Program-made: the position numbers and the translations under genes
The notes under the pieces: generated by a model
What the model saw: only the letters and a program-made list of their open reading frames with translations
What the model was told of the DNA's origin: nothing
The model's database searches: none
In this document: positions 33,639 through 42,290 of the stretch, piece after piece
Layout: each line of letters opens with the position of its first letter
Numbering within the stretch: the stretch's first letter is position 1
Assembly (NCBI GenBank): GCA_030604825.1
Contig: JAUVVB010000002.1
Span: 41,368-105,367 of the forward strand
DNA: 64,000 nt
Direction of reading: 5' to 3'
DNA from: Chloroflexota bacterium
GTDB lineage: Bacteria > Chloroflexota > Dehalococcoidia > E44-bin15

Positions 33639-34403
33639 ATGAGGTTACAAAACAAGGTGGCAGTGATCACCGGGGCAGCTTCTGGCATAGGACGAGCTGC
33701 AGCGGTTCTATTTGCCAAAGAGGGCGCCAAAGTTGTGGTGGCCGATATCAACGATGAAGGGGGCAAAGAGACAGTCAATTTGATCGAAGCAAGTGGTGGT
33801 GAAGGCACTTTTGTGCATACCGACGTTACCCAGGCACAAGAAGTGCAGAATATGATAAAGACCGCTGTGGAGACCTATGGCAAACTGGATATTCTCTATA
33901 ACAACGCAGGCGTTCCAGGGGTATCGACCCCCTCTGAATTTGTGGAGGAAGCAGATTGGGACTGCACCTATGCCGTCAACGTAAAGTCGATTTTCCTGGC
34001 TTGCAAATATGCGATACCGCAGATGAAACAGCAAGGTGGGGGAGTCATTATCAACACAACCTCCGTCTCTGCTGACAGGCCACGGCCCAATATGGCCTGT
34101 TACGTCAGTTCCAAGGGGGCGGCTGAGGTTCTGACGAAAGCACTTGCTTTAGAGCTAGCACCGCAAAATATTCGCGTCAACTGTGTCAACCCAGTCCTGG
34201 CGGATACGCCTATGGCACCCAAATTCATACCCAAGGGTCTCGACCCAGAACCGATCTTGAAGGCAGTAATTGAAAGCACTATTCCCATGGGGAGAATGGC
34301 AACGGCTGAAGAGGTTGCCTATGGCGCTTTGTACTTGGCTTGTGACGAGTCGTCCTTCGTCACGGGTATAGCTCTGCCAGTCGACGGTGGTCGCAGTATT
34401 TAG
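33639..34403 (+). CDS. Short-chain dehydrogenase/reductase
   Basis: 254 aa. ATG at 33639 follows AAAGGAG by 8 nt. Classical SDR motifs: cofactor-binding TGAASGIG (11-18), 'NNAG' (88-91), and the catalytic Ser142, Tyr155 and Lys159 (YVSSK). An Asp after the second beta strand ('VVVADIND') favours NAD over NADP. The C-terminal 'VNPVLADTPMA' and 'GIALPVDGGRSI' are typical. It lies between two AOR genes and probably handles an alcohol, ketone or 3-hydroxyacyl substrate. Confidence 0.9.
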   Translation: MRLQNKVAVITGAASGIGRAAAVLFAKEGAKVVVADINDEGGKETVNLIEASGGEGTFVHTDVTQAQEVQNMIKTAVETYGKLDILYNNAGVPGVSTPSEFVEEADWDCTYAVNVKSIFLACKYAIPQMKQQGGGVIINTTSVSADRPRPNMACYVSSKGAAEVLTKALALELAPQNIRVNCVNPVLADTPMAPKFIPKGLDPEPILKAVIESTIPMGRMATAEEVAYGALYLACDESSFVTGIALPVDGGRSI

Positions 34404-34563
34404 TATAGGGCTTTCCCTGCGGCTGATTTGGAGACAAGAAGGCGCTACAATAGCACCGTCCGGGGACAAGGCAAGGATACCTGAGGCGTCCGTCATTTCC
34501 AGGGCCACAATGTCCCCCCTTGCAGGCGACACACAGCTTCTTGTCAGCCTCCACCATTGCCGC
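34404..34563. other. Gene-poor spacer between SDR and ADH genes
   Basis: 34404-34888 has no convincing gene on either strand. A minus frame with several Cys (34360-34557) overlaps the SDR end and lacks a ribosome-binding site; it may be debris. A clear promoter lies at 34564. Confidence 0.4.
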
Positions 34564-34592
34564 TTGACAGCACCTCCGTGCACTGCTAGTAT
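34564..34592 (+). promoter_or_regulatory. Promoter of ADH-AOR-moaD-moeB operon
   Basis: TTGACA (34564-34569), 17-bp spacer, TAGTAT (34587-34592). The first gene starts 297 bp downstream, so a long leader or a second promoter is implied. Confidence 0.55.
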
Positions 34593-34888
34593 GTTGCTAC
34601 TCCTGCAGGGGATTCGAATTTGAGCCCCTTACAACCATTTCGTGGTCATCCCTGTGGATCATTGCGCCAGGGGGATCTCGCTAGTGAGGTACACACCTCA
34701 CTCCAGTCCAGAATGTAGGAACCAGCCCCCAGCGCCAGTGTGTCCTCGTATCGCGATAGTGATGTTTGACCACCACCTAGGGCTGCACGCTTGCATCGCG
34801 TCATCCGCTATCAATGGGGCGAGAACGAGGGTGAGAAAGAAATGAAAGGAAGGGGCTACATTTGACTAGAACGAAAAAGGAGTCTCTG

Positions 34889-35998
34889 ATGGCGGAGAAG
34901 GGTAGAGCAGCAATATTTAAAGGTCTGGGCGAGCCCATGGAGATCAAGGAGTATCCGGTGCCCGACCCCGAGCCAGGGGCCATCTTGATCAAGGTTTCAA
35001 TGGCTAACATATGTGGCTCAGACCTTCACCAGTGGCGCGGGGATATCGACCTTGCTGCCATGAGAGTACCATTACCGGTAATCTTGGGCCATGAGATGAC
35101 AGGGAGGGTGGCCAAGCTGGGGGAGGGCGTCTCCACCGATTCGGCAGGTCAACCATTGGCGGTGGGTGATCGGGTGGTTTACCGCTATTTCTACCCCTGC
35201 GGGCGTTGCAAGGCATGCTTGAGGGGGGAGGACGCTGCCTGCCCCATGAACGCTCGCACCCTCATGAGCCCCGCTGAACTGCCACCTCACTTCACGGGGG
35301 CATATGCCGACTACTACTATCTTCGCCCCAATCACGTTGTTTTCAAGGTGCCTGACGACCTCACCGACAATATGGTGGCCCCTGCCAACTGCGCCCTGTC
35401 CGAGGTTATCTATGGCCTGGAGAAGGTGGGGCTGAGCTGTGGGGAAACCGTGGTCATCCAGGGGGCGGGTGGCCTGGGCATCAATGCTACTGCGGTAGCC
35501 AAGGAGATGGGGGCCGGTAAGGTGATCGTCATCGATGGCATCAGCGAGCGCCTGGAGCTCGCCAAAGCCTTCGGTGCCGATGAGTTGATCGACATGAGGG
35601 AGTTCAAGACCCCGGAGGAACGCGTAAAGCGAGTACGGGAGCTGACCGGAGGCTGGGGAGCGGATGTCGTCGCCGAGCTGGTGGGCTTTCCCCAGGTCAT
35701 TCCTGAAGGCATAAGGATGCTGGGGAATGGCGGGCGCTACCTGGAGATCGGCAACATCAGCCCAGGGATGACCTATGAAGCTGACCCCGCCTTGCTCGTG
35801 GCGCGCTCCAAGAGCATCGTTGGCATCGTCTTCTACGGTCGCGATACCCTGAAGAAGGCCCTCGACTTCCTGAGCCGTACCAAAGGCAAATACCCATTTG
35901 ACAAGATTCTCTCCCGTTCCTACCCGCTGGAAGAAATCAATAAGGCCTTTGAGGAGCAGGATAAGGGGCTGGTTTCCAGGTCTGCCATCGTTCCCTAG
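34889..35998 (+). CDS. Zinc-dependent alcohol dehydrogenase (MDR family)
   Basis: 369 aa. ATG at 34889 with AAAAGGAG upstream. GroES-like N-terminal half with catalytic zinc ligands Cys42 (ICGSD) and the His of 'GHEMTG'. The structural zinc loop reads 'CGRCKACLRGEDAACP', followed by 'GAGGLGINATAVAKEMGA' (Rossmann fold). The Tyr-rich 'YADYYYLRP' is usual in threonine/sorbitol dehydrogenase-like members. With the AOR that follows 35 bp later it could link alcohol, aldehyde and acid. The substrate is not predicted. Confidence 0.9.
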   Translation: MAEKGRAAIFKGLGEPMEIKEYPVPDPEPGAILIKVSMANICGSDLHQWRGDIDLAAMRVPLPVILGHEMTGRVAKLGEGVSTDSAGQPLAVGDRVVYRYFYPCGRCKACLRGEDAACPMNARTLMSPAELPPHFTGAYADYYYLRPNHVVFKVPDDLTDNMVAPANCALSEVIYGLEKVGLSCGETVVIQGAGGLGINATAVAKEMGAGKVIVIDGISERLELAKAFGADELIDMREFKTPEERVKRVRELTGGWGADVVAELVGFPQVIPEGIRMLGNGGRYLEIGNISPGMTYEADPALLVARSKSIVGIVFYGRDTLKKALDFLSRTKGKYPFDKILSRSYPLEEINKAFEEQDKGLVSRSAIVP

Positions 35999-36033
35999 CC
36001 CTCGCTAGAAAAGCTTCTGAAAGGAGGAAGGTG

Positions 36034-37881
36034 ATGGCTGGTGCATACATGGGTAAGATCTTATTTGTGGACCTTTCTAAGGGCGAACTGAAGGATGAGA
36101 CACCAGGGGAAAGAATTTACCGGGATTTCATCGGGGGGTATGGCATTGGAGCCAGGGTGATCTTCGATCAACAGAGGCCCAAGATAGACCCCCTAGGGCC
36201 CGAGGCCCATTTGGGATTTGTTGCCGGCCTGCTCACCGGCACCCCTGCCCTCTTCGGCTGCCGCTACACCGTGGTGGGCAAATCGCCGCTTACCGCCACC
36301 TGGGGGGATGCCAACTGTGGGGGCGATTTCGGTCCCTACCTAAAGTTCAGTGGCTACGATGCAGTTTTCCTTAGCGGAGTCTCCCCTGAGCCGGTCTATC
36401 TCTTCATAAATGACGGAACTGCTGAACTGAGGAAGGGGGATCGCCTGTGGGGCAAGGATACCAATGAAACCGAGGCCCTGCTTCAAGATGAGCTGGGCCC
36501 AGATGCCAGAATTGCCTGCATTGGCCCCTCGGCGGAGAGGCTCTGCCTCATTTCATGTATCGTCAGCAACCGGGGGAGGGCTGCCGGACGTTCCGGCCTG
36601 GGGGCAGTGATGGGAGCCAAGAGGCTTAAGGCTGTAGTGGTGAAGGGGAGCCAGCAGGTCCCTCTGGCTGATAAGGTCAAGCTGGAGGAGGCGAGGAGAA
36701 GGCATCAGCGGCAGCTGGGAGGCCCGGTGCAGGTGTTTCGCCAGTATGGCACCTGCGGAGGCACCGCCCAGTTGACCCAGATCGGGGATACGCCGGTGAA
36801 GAACTGGGCTGGCTGTGTGGAGGATTTCCCCAATGTCGCTGCCATCAGCGATGAAAACGTGATCAGCCAGCAGCGAAGAAAGTACACCTGCTGGCGCTGC
36901 CCCATCGCCTGCGGCGGGGTGATGAAGGCGGGGACGGGGAAATACAAGTATCCCGCTGGGGCGTACAAGCCGGAGTATGAAACACTGGCTGCCTTTGGCA
37001 CCATGTGTCTCAACGATAACCTGGAGTCCATAGTAAAGATAAACGATATCTGCAACCGCTACGGAGTGGATACCATCTCCGCTGGCTGCGCCATCGCCTT
37101 CGCCATCGAATGCTATGAAAACGGCCTTATCACCAGCAAGGATACGGAGGGAATCGAGCTCAGATGGGGGAACCATGAGGCCATAGTAGACATGACCCAG
37201 AGGCTGGTGAGGAGGGAGGGCTTCGGAGACATCCTCGCCGATGGGGTCAAGGTAGCGGCGGGGAAGATCGGCAAGGGGGCGGAGGAGTTTGCCATCCACA
37301 TCCACGGCCAGGAGGTGCCGATGCACGATCCCAAGCGCTTTATGCACTATGCAGCCACATATCTGGACACTACCCCCGCCCGCCATATGCAGGGTAGCTA
37401 TAGGCTTAGGCCGGCCAGCGGCCTGGAATTCCCCGCCTATGACCGCAAGTCCTCTGCCGGCCGCGGTGAGGCGCATAGGATGGGGAGCGACTTGGTACAT
37501 GTAGTGAACTGTGCTGGGATATGCCTGTTCGGATATCAGTGCATGGACCTGGGCGCTGTCACTGAATCTCTGAGCCTGGCCACGGGCTGGGACTATGACC
37601 TCGAGGATGTGCTAAAGGCTGGGGAAAGGATCGCCAACATGCGCCAGGCCTTCAACGTTCGCGAAGGGCTAAGGTCTGGGGATTTCAAGATGCCCAACAG
37701 GGTGCTGGGGCGACCCCCTCCTGAGGCGGGGCCCACTGCCGGCAGGAGCGTGGACATCGAGACGCTGGGCAGGGACTATCTGGTGGCTAGGGACTGGGAC
37801 CCTGACAGCGGGAAGCCCAGCCGGAGCAAGCTACAGGAGCTGGGACTGGAAGACGTGGCTGAAGTCCTCTGGCCTCAGTGA
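36034..37881 (+). CDS. aor: Aldehyde:ferredoxin oxidoreductase (tungsten), copy 2
   Basis: 615 aa from the ATG at 36034 (AAGGAGG, 6 nt). It has the same family landmarks as copy 1: 'GKILFVDLSKGEL', 'GRSGLGAVMGAKRLKAV', the Fe-S motif CWRCPIACGG, and 'CAGICLFGYQC' near the C-terminus. It is only moderately similar to copy 1, so the two are old paralogues, probably with different substrates. It is followed by moaD- and moeB-like genes, a common AOR neighbourhood thought to serve pterin-cofactor dithiolene formation. Confidence 0.93.
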   Translation: MAGAYMGKILFVDLSKGELKDETPGERIYRDFIGGYGIGARVIFDQQRPKIDPLGPEAHLGFVAGLLTGTPALFGCRYTVVGKSPLTATWGDANCGGDFGPYLKFSGYDAVFLSGVSPEPVYLFINDGTAELRKGDRLWGKDTNETEALLQDELGPDARIACIGPSAERLCLISCIVSNRGRAAGRSGLGAVMGAKRLKAVVVKGSQQVPLADKVKLEEARRRHQRQLGGPVQVFRQYGTCGGTAQLTQIGDTPVKNWAGCVEDFPNVAAISDENVISQQRRKYTCWRCPIACGGVMKAGTGKYKYPAGAYKPEYETLAAFGTMCLNDNLESIVKINDICNRYGVDTISAGCAIAFAIECYENGLITSKDTEGIELRWGNHEAIVDMTQRLVRREGFGDILADGVKVAAGKIGKGAEEFAIHIHGQEVPMHDPKRFMHYAATYLDTTPARHMQGSYRLRPASGLEFPAYDRKSSAGRGEAHRMGSDLVHVVNCAGICLFGYQCMDLGAVTESLSLATGWDYDLEDVLKAGERIANMRQAFNVREGLRSGDFKMPNRVLGRPPPEAGPTAGRSVDIETLGRDYLVARDWDPDSGKPSRSKLQELGLEDVAEVLWPQ

Positions 37882-37905
37882 GTCCTATTGGTTGCATGCA
37901 GGGAA

Positions 37906-38184
37906 ATGAGGGTGAGGGTAAGCTTTTTCGGCCTTTTGAAGCGGCTCGCCGGGGAGCCCGACCTGGAGTTCCACCTCCAGGAGGGGTCCACGGTGAGGGA
38001 TCTCCTGCTTGAGATTGGGCGCACGGTGGGAGAGCGTTTCCCTGATGAGGTTTGGGACGCTGAGAATCAGTGCTTCTCTCCCCTTGTCTCCCTGTTTGTG
38101 GACAACGAGGAAATCGAGGACCTGAGCCAGCCACTACAGGATGGCAGCGAGGTGTTTCTGCTCATGCCCGTACTGGGGGGTTAG
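37906..38184 (+). CDS. MoaD/ThiS-family sulfur carrier
   Basis: 92 aa from ATG at 37906 (AGGG upstream); an in-frame TTG at 37888 is less likely. Ubiquitin-like fold with 'VRVSFFGLLKRLAGE', 'STVRDLLLEI' and the C-terminal 'LLMPVLGG'. The terminal Gly-Gly is adenylated and turned into a thiocarboxylate. It lies 24 bp after an AOR and before its likely activating enzyme. It should supply sulfur for the molybdopterin (tungstopterin) dithiolene. Confidence 0.88.
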   Translation: MRVRVSFFGLLKRLAGEPDLEFHLQEGSTVRDLLLEIGRTVGERFPDEVWDAENQCFSPLVSLFVDNEEIEDLSQPLQDGSEVFLLMPVLGG

Positions 38185-38222
38185 CCCTATTCCCCGTGGA
38201 GACCTGCTATGAGGAGTCTGTT

Positions 38223-38966
38223 ATGCTCACCAAAAGCGAGCTCGTGAGATACGAGAGACAGATAATGATGGAGGGATTCGGTGAGACGGGCCAGGCAAAG
38301 CTAAAGGAGGCTAAGGTTTTGATTGCTGGCGCTGGGGGATTAGGCTCCCCGGTGGCCATCTATCTTGCGGTAGCCGGTGTGGGTGAGATACGCATAGTCG
38401 ACCACGATGTCGTGGAGCTGAGCAACCTCAACAGGCAGATACTGCACTGGGACAAAGATATAGGCGCGGCGAAAGCTGAATCGGCCAAAGAGAAGCTTCA
38501 GCAGATAAACGCCGATATCAAGGTCGAGGCGATAGGGCAAACAATAACCCAAGGTAACATCCTCGACCTTGTGGGGGATTGCGACCTGATCGTGGACGGC
38601 ATGGACAACTTCCCGACAAGATACCTGCTCAACAAGGCCGCGCTGAAGAAGAACATCCCCTTCTTTCATGGCAGCATCTACGGACTGGATGGGATGGTGA
38701 CCACCATCCTTCCCCCGGAGACGCCTTGTCTCAGGTGCATCTTTCCCCAGCCTCCTCCCGTAGAGACCTTCCCCGTCGTAGGTGTTACCCCAGCGATCAT
38801 AGGCTGCATCCAGGCTACGGAGGTGATCAAATATATAGTGAGTATGGGAGAACTGCTCAAGAACAGGCTTCTCCTCTTTGATGGCTTGAGACTCAGTTTT
38901 AGAGAGCTATCGGTTAAGAAAAACCCCAAATGCCCAGATTGCAGCCTCCTTCAGCGGAAGGCGTAA
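38223..38966 (+). CDS. moeB: MoeB/ThiF-family adenylyltransferase
   Basis: 247 aa. ATG at 38223 with GAGGAG, 6 nt. It begins 'ELVRYERQIMMEGFGETGQ' and has the nucleotide-binding 'GAGGLGSPVAIYLA', 'NLNRQILH', the catalytic Cys region 'CLRCIFP', and the zinc pairs CLRC and CPDC. It activates the C-terminal glycine of the MoaD-like protein just upstream. No rhodanese domain is fused. A frame that starts earlier (38070) is an artefact of overlap with the moaD gene. Confidence 0.9.
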   Translation: MLTKSELVRYERQIMMEGFGETGQAKLKEAKVLIAGAGGLGSPVAIYLAVAGVGEIRIVDHDVVELSNLNRQILHWDKDIGAAKAESAKEKLQQINADIKVEAIGQTITQGNILDLVGDCDLIVDGMDNFPTRYLLNKAALKKNIPFFHGSIYGLDGMVTTILPPETPCLRCIFPQPPPVETFPVVGVTPAIIGCIQATEVIKYIVSMGELLKNRLLLFDGLRLSFRELSVKKNPKCPDCSLLQRKA

Positions 38967-39294
38967 AGCCGCAGCAGATCCGTGGATGCAAGCAAGGGAA
39001 AAGGGGACGCCAATGGAAAGACCCCATCTTCCCCCCGTCGGCTTCAAGGTCAAGCTAGTCGGCGCTACCTCAGACTCAAACAACACAGGCTGGGAGTTAA
39101 TGTCGTAAACGCCGGGCATCCGTTGTGGTGCCCATCCTTTCTTATACCGGGGTTGCTCAAGCTGACGTTTCGTTCACTTGGCCTGCCTCGCTGCGTTCCT
39201 CTCTCTTGCCGCCATGGAATCGCCAGCGTAAAATGGGAGCCGTCGCAAGAAGTTCGAATCCCACGTGCACAAAAGGTTAGGAGGTATCTCACGG
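38967..39294. other. Gene-poor spacer before enoyl-CoA hydratase gene
   Basis: About 330 bp without a supportable gene. A tRNA T-arm-like stretch (GTTCGAATCCCAC near 39253-39264) has no pairing partner, so it is not a tRNA. Confidence 0.4.
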
Positions 39295-40092
39295 ATGGAA
39301 TTTGAGAGCATCATCTACGAAAAGGAGGACAGGGTTGCCACGATCACGCTCAACCAACCCGAACGACTGAATGCCATTGGGCGGACCATGCAGGATGAGT
39401 TGGGGAAAGCCCTCGAGGAGGCCAACACAGATGATGAGGTGAGAGTGCTCATCATCACCGGAGCCGGGCGAGGGTTCTGCTCCGGCGCCGACCTCACTAT
39501 GCTGGGCGACGCTGCCAGCGAGGTGAGCCGGCGCATGGTGGCCAAATCACCCGCCGCAGGCGGCATCCGCTCGTTCACCCTCCAGCTCCAGAACTTCGAA
39601 AAGCCCAGCATCGCCGCCGTGAATGGTCCCGCAATTGGCGCAGGCCTGTCCTTGGCACTAGCTTGCGACATCAGGATAGCCTCAGACAGGGCGCGCTTCT
39701 CCCAGATCTTCATCAAGAGGGGCCTCGTCCCCGACTCCGGCTCCACCCACTTCTTGCCTCGGGCGGTGGGCTTGGCCAGAGCTTGCGAGATGGTGTTCAC
39801 CGGGGACATCCTGGATGCTGAGCAGGCCAAGGAGTACGGCCTGGTAAGCCGGGTAGTGCCCCACGATGAGCTGATGCGCGAGGTGAGGGAACTGGCAGCC
39901 AAGATTGCGGCAGGGCCTCCCATCGCCATGAAGCTGGCCAAGCAGGCTCTGTACAGGGGAGCAACCACCGATCTGGCCTCAGCATTGGAGTTCGAGGGCT
40001 ACATGCAGGGGATTTGCTTCGGCACCGAGGACTTCAGGGAGGGCATAGCTGCCTTTTTGGAGAAGCGGGAACCTGAGTTCAAGGGCAGGTAG
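39295..40092 (+). CDS. Enoyl-CoA hydratase/isomerase family protein
   Basis: 265 aa. ATG at 39295 with GGAGG upstream. Crotonase fold with oxyanion-hole segments 'GRGFCSGADL' (about 62-71) and 'NGPAIGAGLSLALACD' (about 105-120), and 'AEQAKEYGLVSRVVP'. The second catalytic Glu position of hydratases reads Asp (GLVPDSGST), and the first is not a clear Glu, so it may be an isomerase or hydrolase instead of a simple hydratase. It probably acts in fatty or aromatic acyl-CoA degradation with the thiolase and acyl-CoA synthetase of this window. Confidence 0.85.
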   Translation: MEFESIIYEKEDRVATITLNQPERLNAIGRTMQDELGKALEEANTDDEVRVLIITGAGRGFCSGADLTMLGDAASEVSRRMVAKSPAAGGIRSFTLQLQNFEKPSIAAVNGPAIGAGLSLALACDIRIASDRARFSQIFIKRGLVPDSGSTHFLPRAVGLARACEMVFTGDILDAEQAKEYGLVSRVVPHDELMREVRELAAKIAAGPPIAMKLAKQALYRGATTDLASALEFEGYMQGICFGTEDFREGIAAFLEKREPEFKGR

Positions 40093-40290
40093 TGGAGAAC
40101 GCCTATAGCGCGCTCTGAGCTTGACCTTGAGCTACCGCCCTCATGCGCCAGAGCTTAAGTTGACTGTGGCGAAAACCGCTTTGAAAGTGCCCGGTGCAAT
40201 TGACTGTAGCCACGGTTGATGGTAGGATGTGGATCGGGCTGGTCTACATGGCTGTTAGGCGACATTCCGCCAGGGAATGGAAGAAGAAAA

Positions 40291-40886
40291 GTGACTGAGA
40301 AATTGATCATCATCATAGGGGCTGGGCTGGCTTATCCACCGGCCGCTACGCGCAGATGAACGGTTATCACACCCACATCTTCGAGCACCACACCACGCCG
40401 GGCGGGGTGGCCGCCACCTGGAAATGCAAGGGCTATACCATTGACGGTGGTATCCACTTTATCATGGGTCACAGACCAGGCACAGCCCTCCACGAGTTGT
40501 ACCACGAGCTGGGCACCGCCCAGGCCAACCGTTTCGTGGATATGACCACCTACGGTCGCTTCATTGACGAAACCAGTGGGCGCAGCGTGGAGGTCACACA
40601 GGACCTGAACCGCCTAGCTGATGATTTAAAGAGCTTCTCACCAACCGATGCCAGGGTCATTGACCAGTTGATCGCCGGCGCCCGTGCCATGAAGGGGCTG
40701 GACATGAGCGAAGCAGGGATGAGCAAACCTCCCGAGTTGGTGGGGTAACTGGCCCGGCTCAGAGAAATGTGGAACATGCGGCGGCTGCTCAGGTACCTCA
40801 TCGGCAAGTACGGCATGGCCATCGCCGACTACGTAAAAAGGGTTCATGACCCGTGCCTGCGAGAGCGCGGTCTTGGAGGTGGCTGA
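40291..40886 (+). pseudogene. Phytoene-desaturase-like FAD oxidoreductase, decayed
   Basis: The GTG at 40291 opens 'TEKLIIIIGAG', a dinucleotide-binding start. A frameshift then occurs at CTGGCTTATCC (about 40328-40338), where CTGGCTGGCTTATCC would restore GAGLAGLSTGRYAQM: a 4-bp GGCT unit appears lost by slippage. The other frame continues with 'YHTHIFEH', 'GGVAATWKCKGYTIDGGIHF' and on to an in-frame TAA at 40746. It resumes as 'LARLREMWNMRRLL' and ends at 40886, about 300 residues short of the family length. Three lesions make it a clear pseudogene. Confidence 0.85.
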
Positions 40887-40902
40887 TTCCAAGTGATATA
40901 AT
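40873..40902 (+). promoter_or_regulatory. Promoter upstream of binding-protein gene
   Basis: TTGGAG (40873-40878), 18-bp spacer, TATAAT (40897-40902), overlapping the end of the decayed gene and about 125 bp before the start at 41029. Confidence 0.5.
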
Positions 40903-41028
40903 CGCAAGTGGCAAGGAGTATGCGTTGTCAGCAACATTGGCACAACTCAGGAGGTGATATTGCCAGCGAATGAAAACGGGCAAGCACCATAGACGGGTAG
41001 CAAAGACATTGTTAGGGAGGCAAAGAAA

Positions 41029-42216
41029 ATGAAAAAGGCGTTGATAGGCTTGGTTGTGGTCCTCACGGCGGTGGTTCTATTGTTCGCCGCGTGCGGACCA
41101 GGGGAGGAAGCGGCTAAGAGCTACAAGCTGGGTATGCTCGGGCCGCTCACCGGCCCCGCTGCCAGCTGGTACCTACCTATGTACCGGGGAGCACTGATGG
41201 CTGCTGACGAAATAAACGAGGCAGGAGGGATTGTCGTTGGCGGGGAGACGTATATGCTTGAGATAGCCGTGGTGGACGATAGATTCGCCCCGGAGCAGTC
41301 GGTGACCGGAGTCCAGAAGCTCATCTTTGACGAGAAGGTTAAGTATGTATATGGCCCCATGGGTGGCTGCCCCCCAGCGATCCAGCCGATCATTGAGGAT
41401 AACCGTGTGGTTATGTTTGGCCTTACCTCCCCTAAACTATTATCCTTTGGCTCGGAGTATCCCCATACCTTCGTCGTCGTGGAGCCGTCTCATCTATGGG
41501 GCGAACTTGGCTACAAGTGGATAGCGGACAACTACCCCGAAGTGAAGAGGGTGGCGCTGATCACCACTCACGACCCCACCGGTGAGCTAAGCGCGAGTCT
41601 CGGCAAGGGGTATGTAGAGGCCGCGGGCATGGAGCATGTGGCCGCTGAATTCTACGAGGCGGGCTCAATGGATTTCGGCCCTCAATTTACCCGCATCCTG
41701 GCGCTGGATCCCGATCTCATCGCTTGCACCCCTGCACCTGCGTCAATCTCTGGCCTCATCGCAAAGCAAGCAAGGGAGATGGGCTACGATGGCCTTTTCT
41801 TTAACTCCCAGGCGCCTGAGGCTAAGGTCCTAGCACTGGCAGGAGGGGTGGAGAATGTGGAGGGGTTTATTGGGGTGGGCTCGGCATTGTATGACACGGG
41901 GACTCCGGTGCAGAGGGCTTTCTATGAGCGGTTCATTGACACATTTGGCGAGGCGGCATGGAATACCACCGCCAGCTACGGTTACATGTATGTGTTCATG
42001 ATGGCCCAGGTTTTTGAAGAGGCAGACAGCTTCGATACAGAGGTGGTGATACCATCCATAGAGCAAGGCGAGTTTGTGGTGCTGGACGTCCGCCACCGCT
42101 TTGTGGACACGGCGGGATATGGCGTGCCCCATGAGAGATGCACCGATGAGTTCTACATAAAAGGAATACGGAATGGGGAGTGGGAAATGTTGGACGCTAT
42201 CCCGTATCCGTTTTGA
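41029..42216 (+). CDS. ABC-type branched-chain amino-acid/amide substrate-binding lipoprotein
   Basis: 395 aa with a lipoprotein signal (core ALIGLVVVLTAVVLLF) and lipobox FAAC (lipid-bearing Cys22). The Peripla_BP_6 fold follows: 'KLGMLGPLTGPAASW', 'AADEINEAGGIVVGG', 'VVDDRFAPEQSVTGVQKLI', and a C-terminal 'SYGYMYVFMMAQVFEEA'. It would bind a small acid or amide outside the membrane. No permease or ATPase gene is near, so it is an orphan binding protein. The next gene, 74 bp on, is an acyl-CoA synthetase, suggesting an organic-acid ligand that is then CoA-activated. Confidence 0.9.
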   Translation: MKKALIGLVVVLTAVVLLFAACGPGEEAAKSYKLGMLGPLTGPAASWYLPMYRGALMAADEINEAGGIVVGGETYMLEIAVVDDRFAPEQSVTGVQKLIFDEKVKYVYGPMGGCPPAIQPIIEDNRVVMFGLTSPKLLSFGSEYPHTFVVVEPSHLWGELGYKWIADNYPEVKRVALITTHDPTGELSASLGKGYVEAAGMEHVAAEFYEAGSMDFGPQFTRILALDPDLIACTPAPASISGLIAKQAREMGYDGLFFNSQAPEAKVLALAGGVENVEGFIGVGSALYDTGTPVQRAFYERFIDTFGEAAWNTTASYGYMYVFMMAQVFEEADSFDTEVVIPSIEQGEFVVLDVRHRFVDTAGYGVPHERCTDEFYIKGIRNGEWEMLDAIPYPF

Positions 42217-42290
42217 CCGGGGCTGAAATCGTGGCAGGGGTGAACAGAATGCCATGAATTTGCCCGCTCTTGCTATCAAGGGAGGTCAAC

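Noticed and set aside
34610..34632. GGGGATTCGAATTTGAGCCCC resembling a tRNA 3' part
   Set aside because: The arms do not form a T-stem of proper length and no upstream tRNA body exists.
37888..37905. TTG start for the MoaD-like gene
   Set aside because: The ATG at 37906 gives the normal family length and begins directly with the first beta strand.
39253..39275. tRNA-like T-arm (GTTCGAATCCCAC) before the enoyl-CoA hydratase gene
   Set aside because: No complementary strand for the T-stem, no anticodon arm and no acceptor partner; chance similarity or debris.
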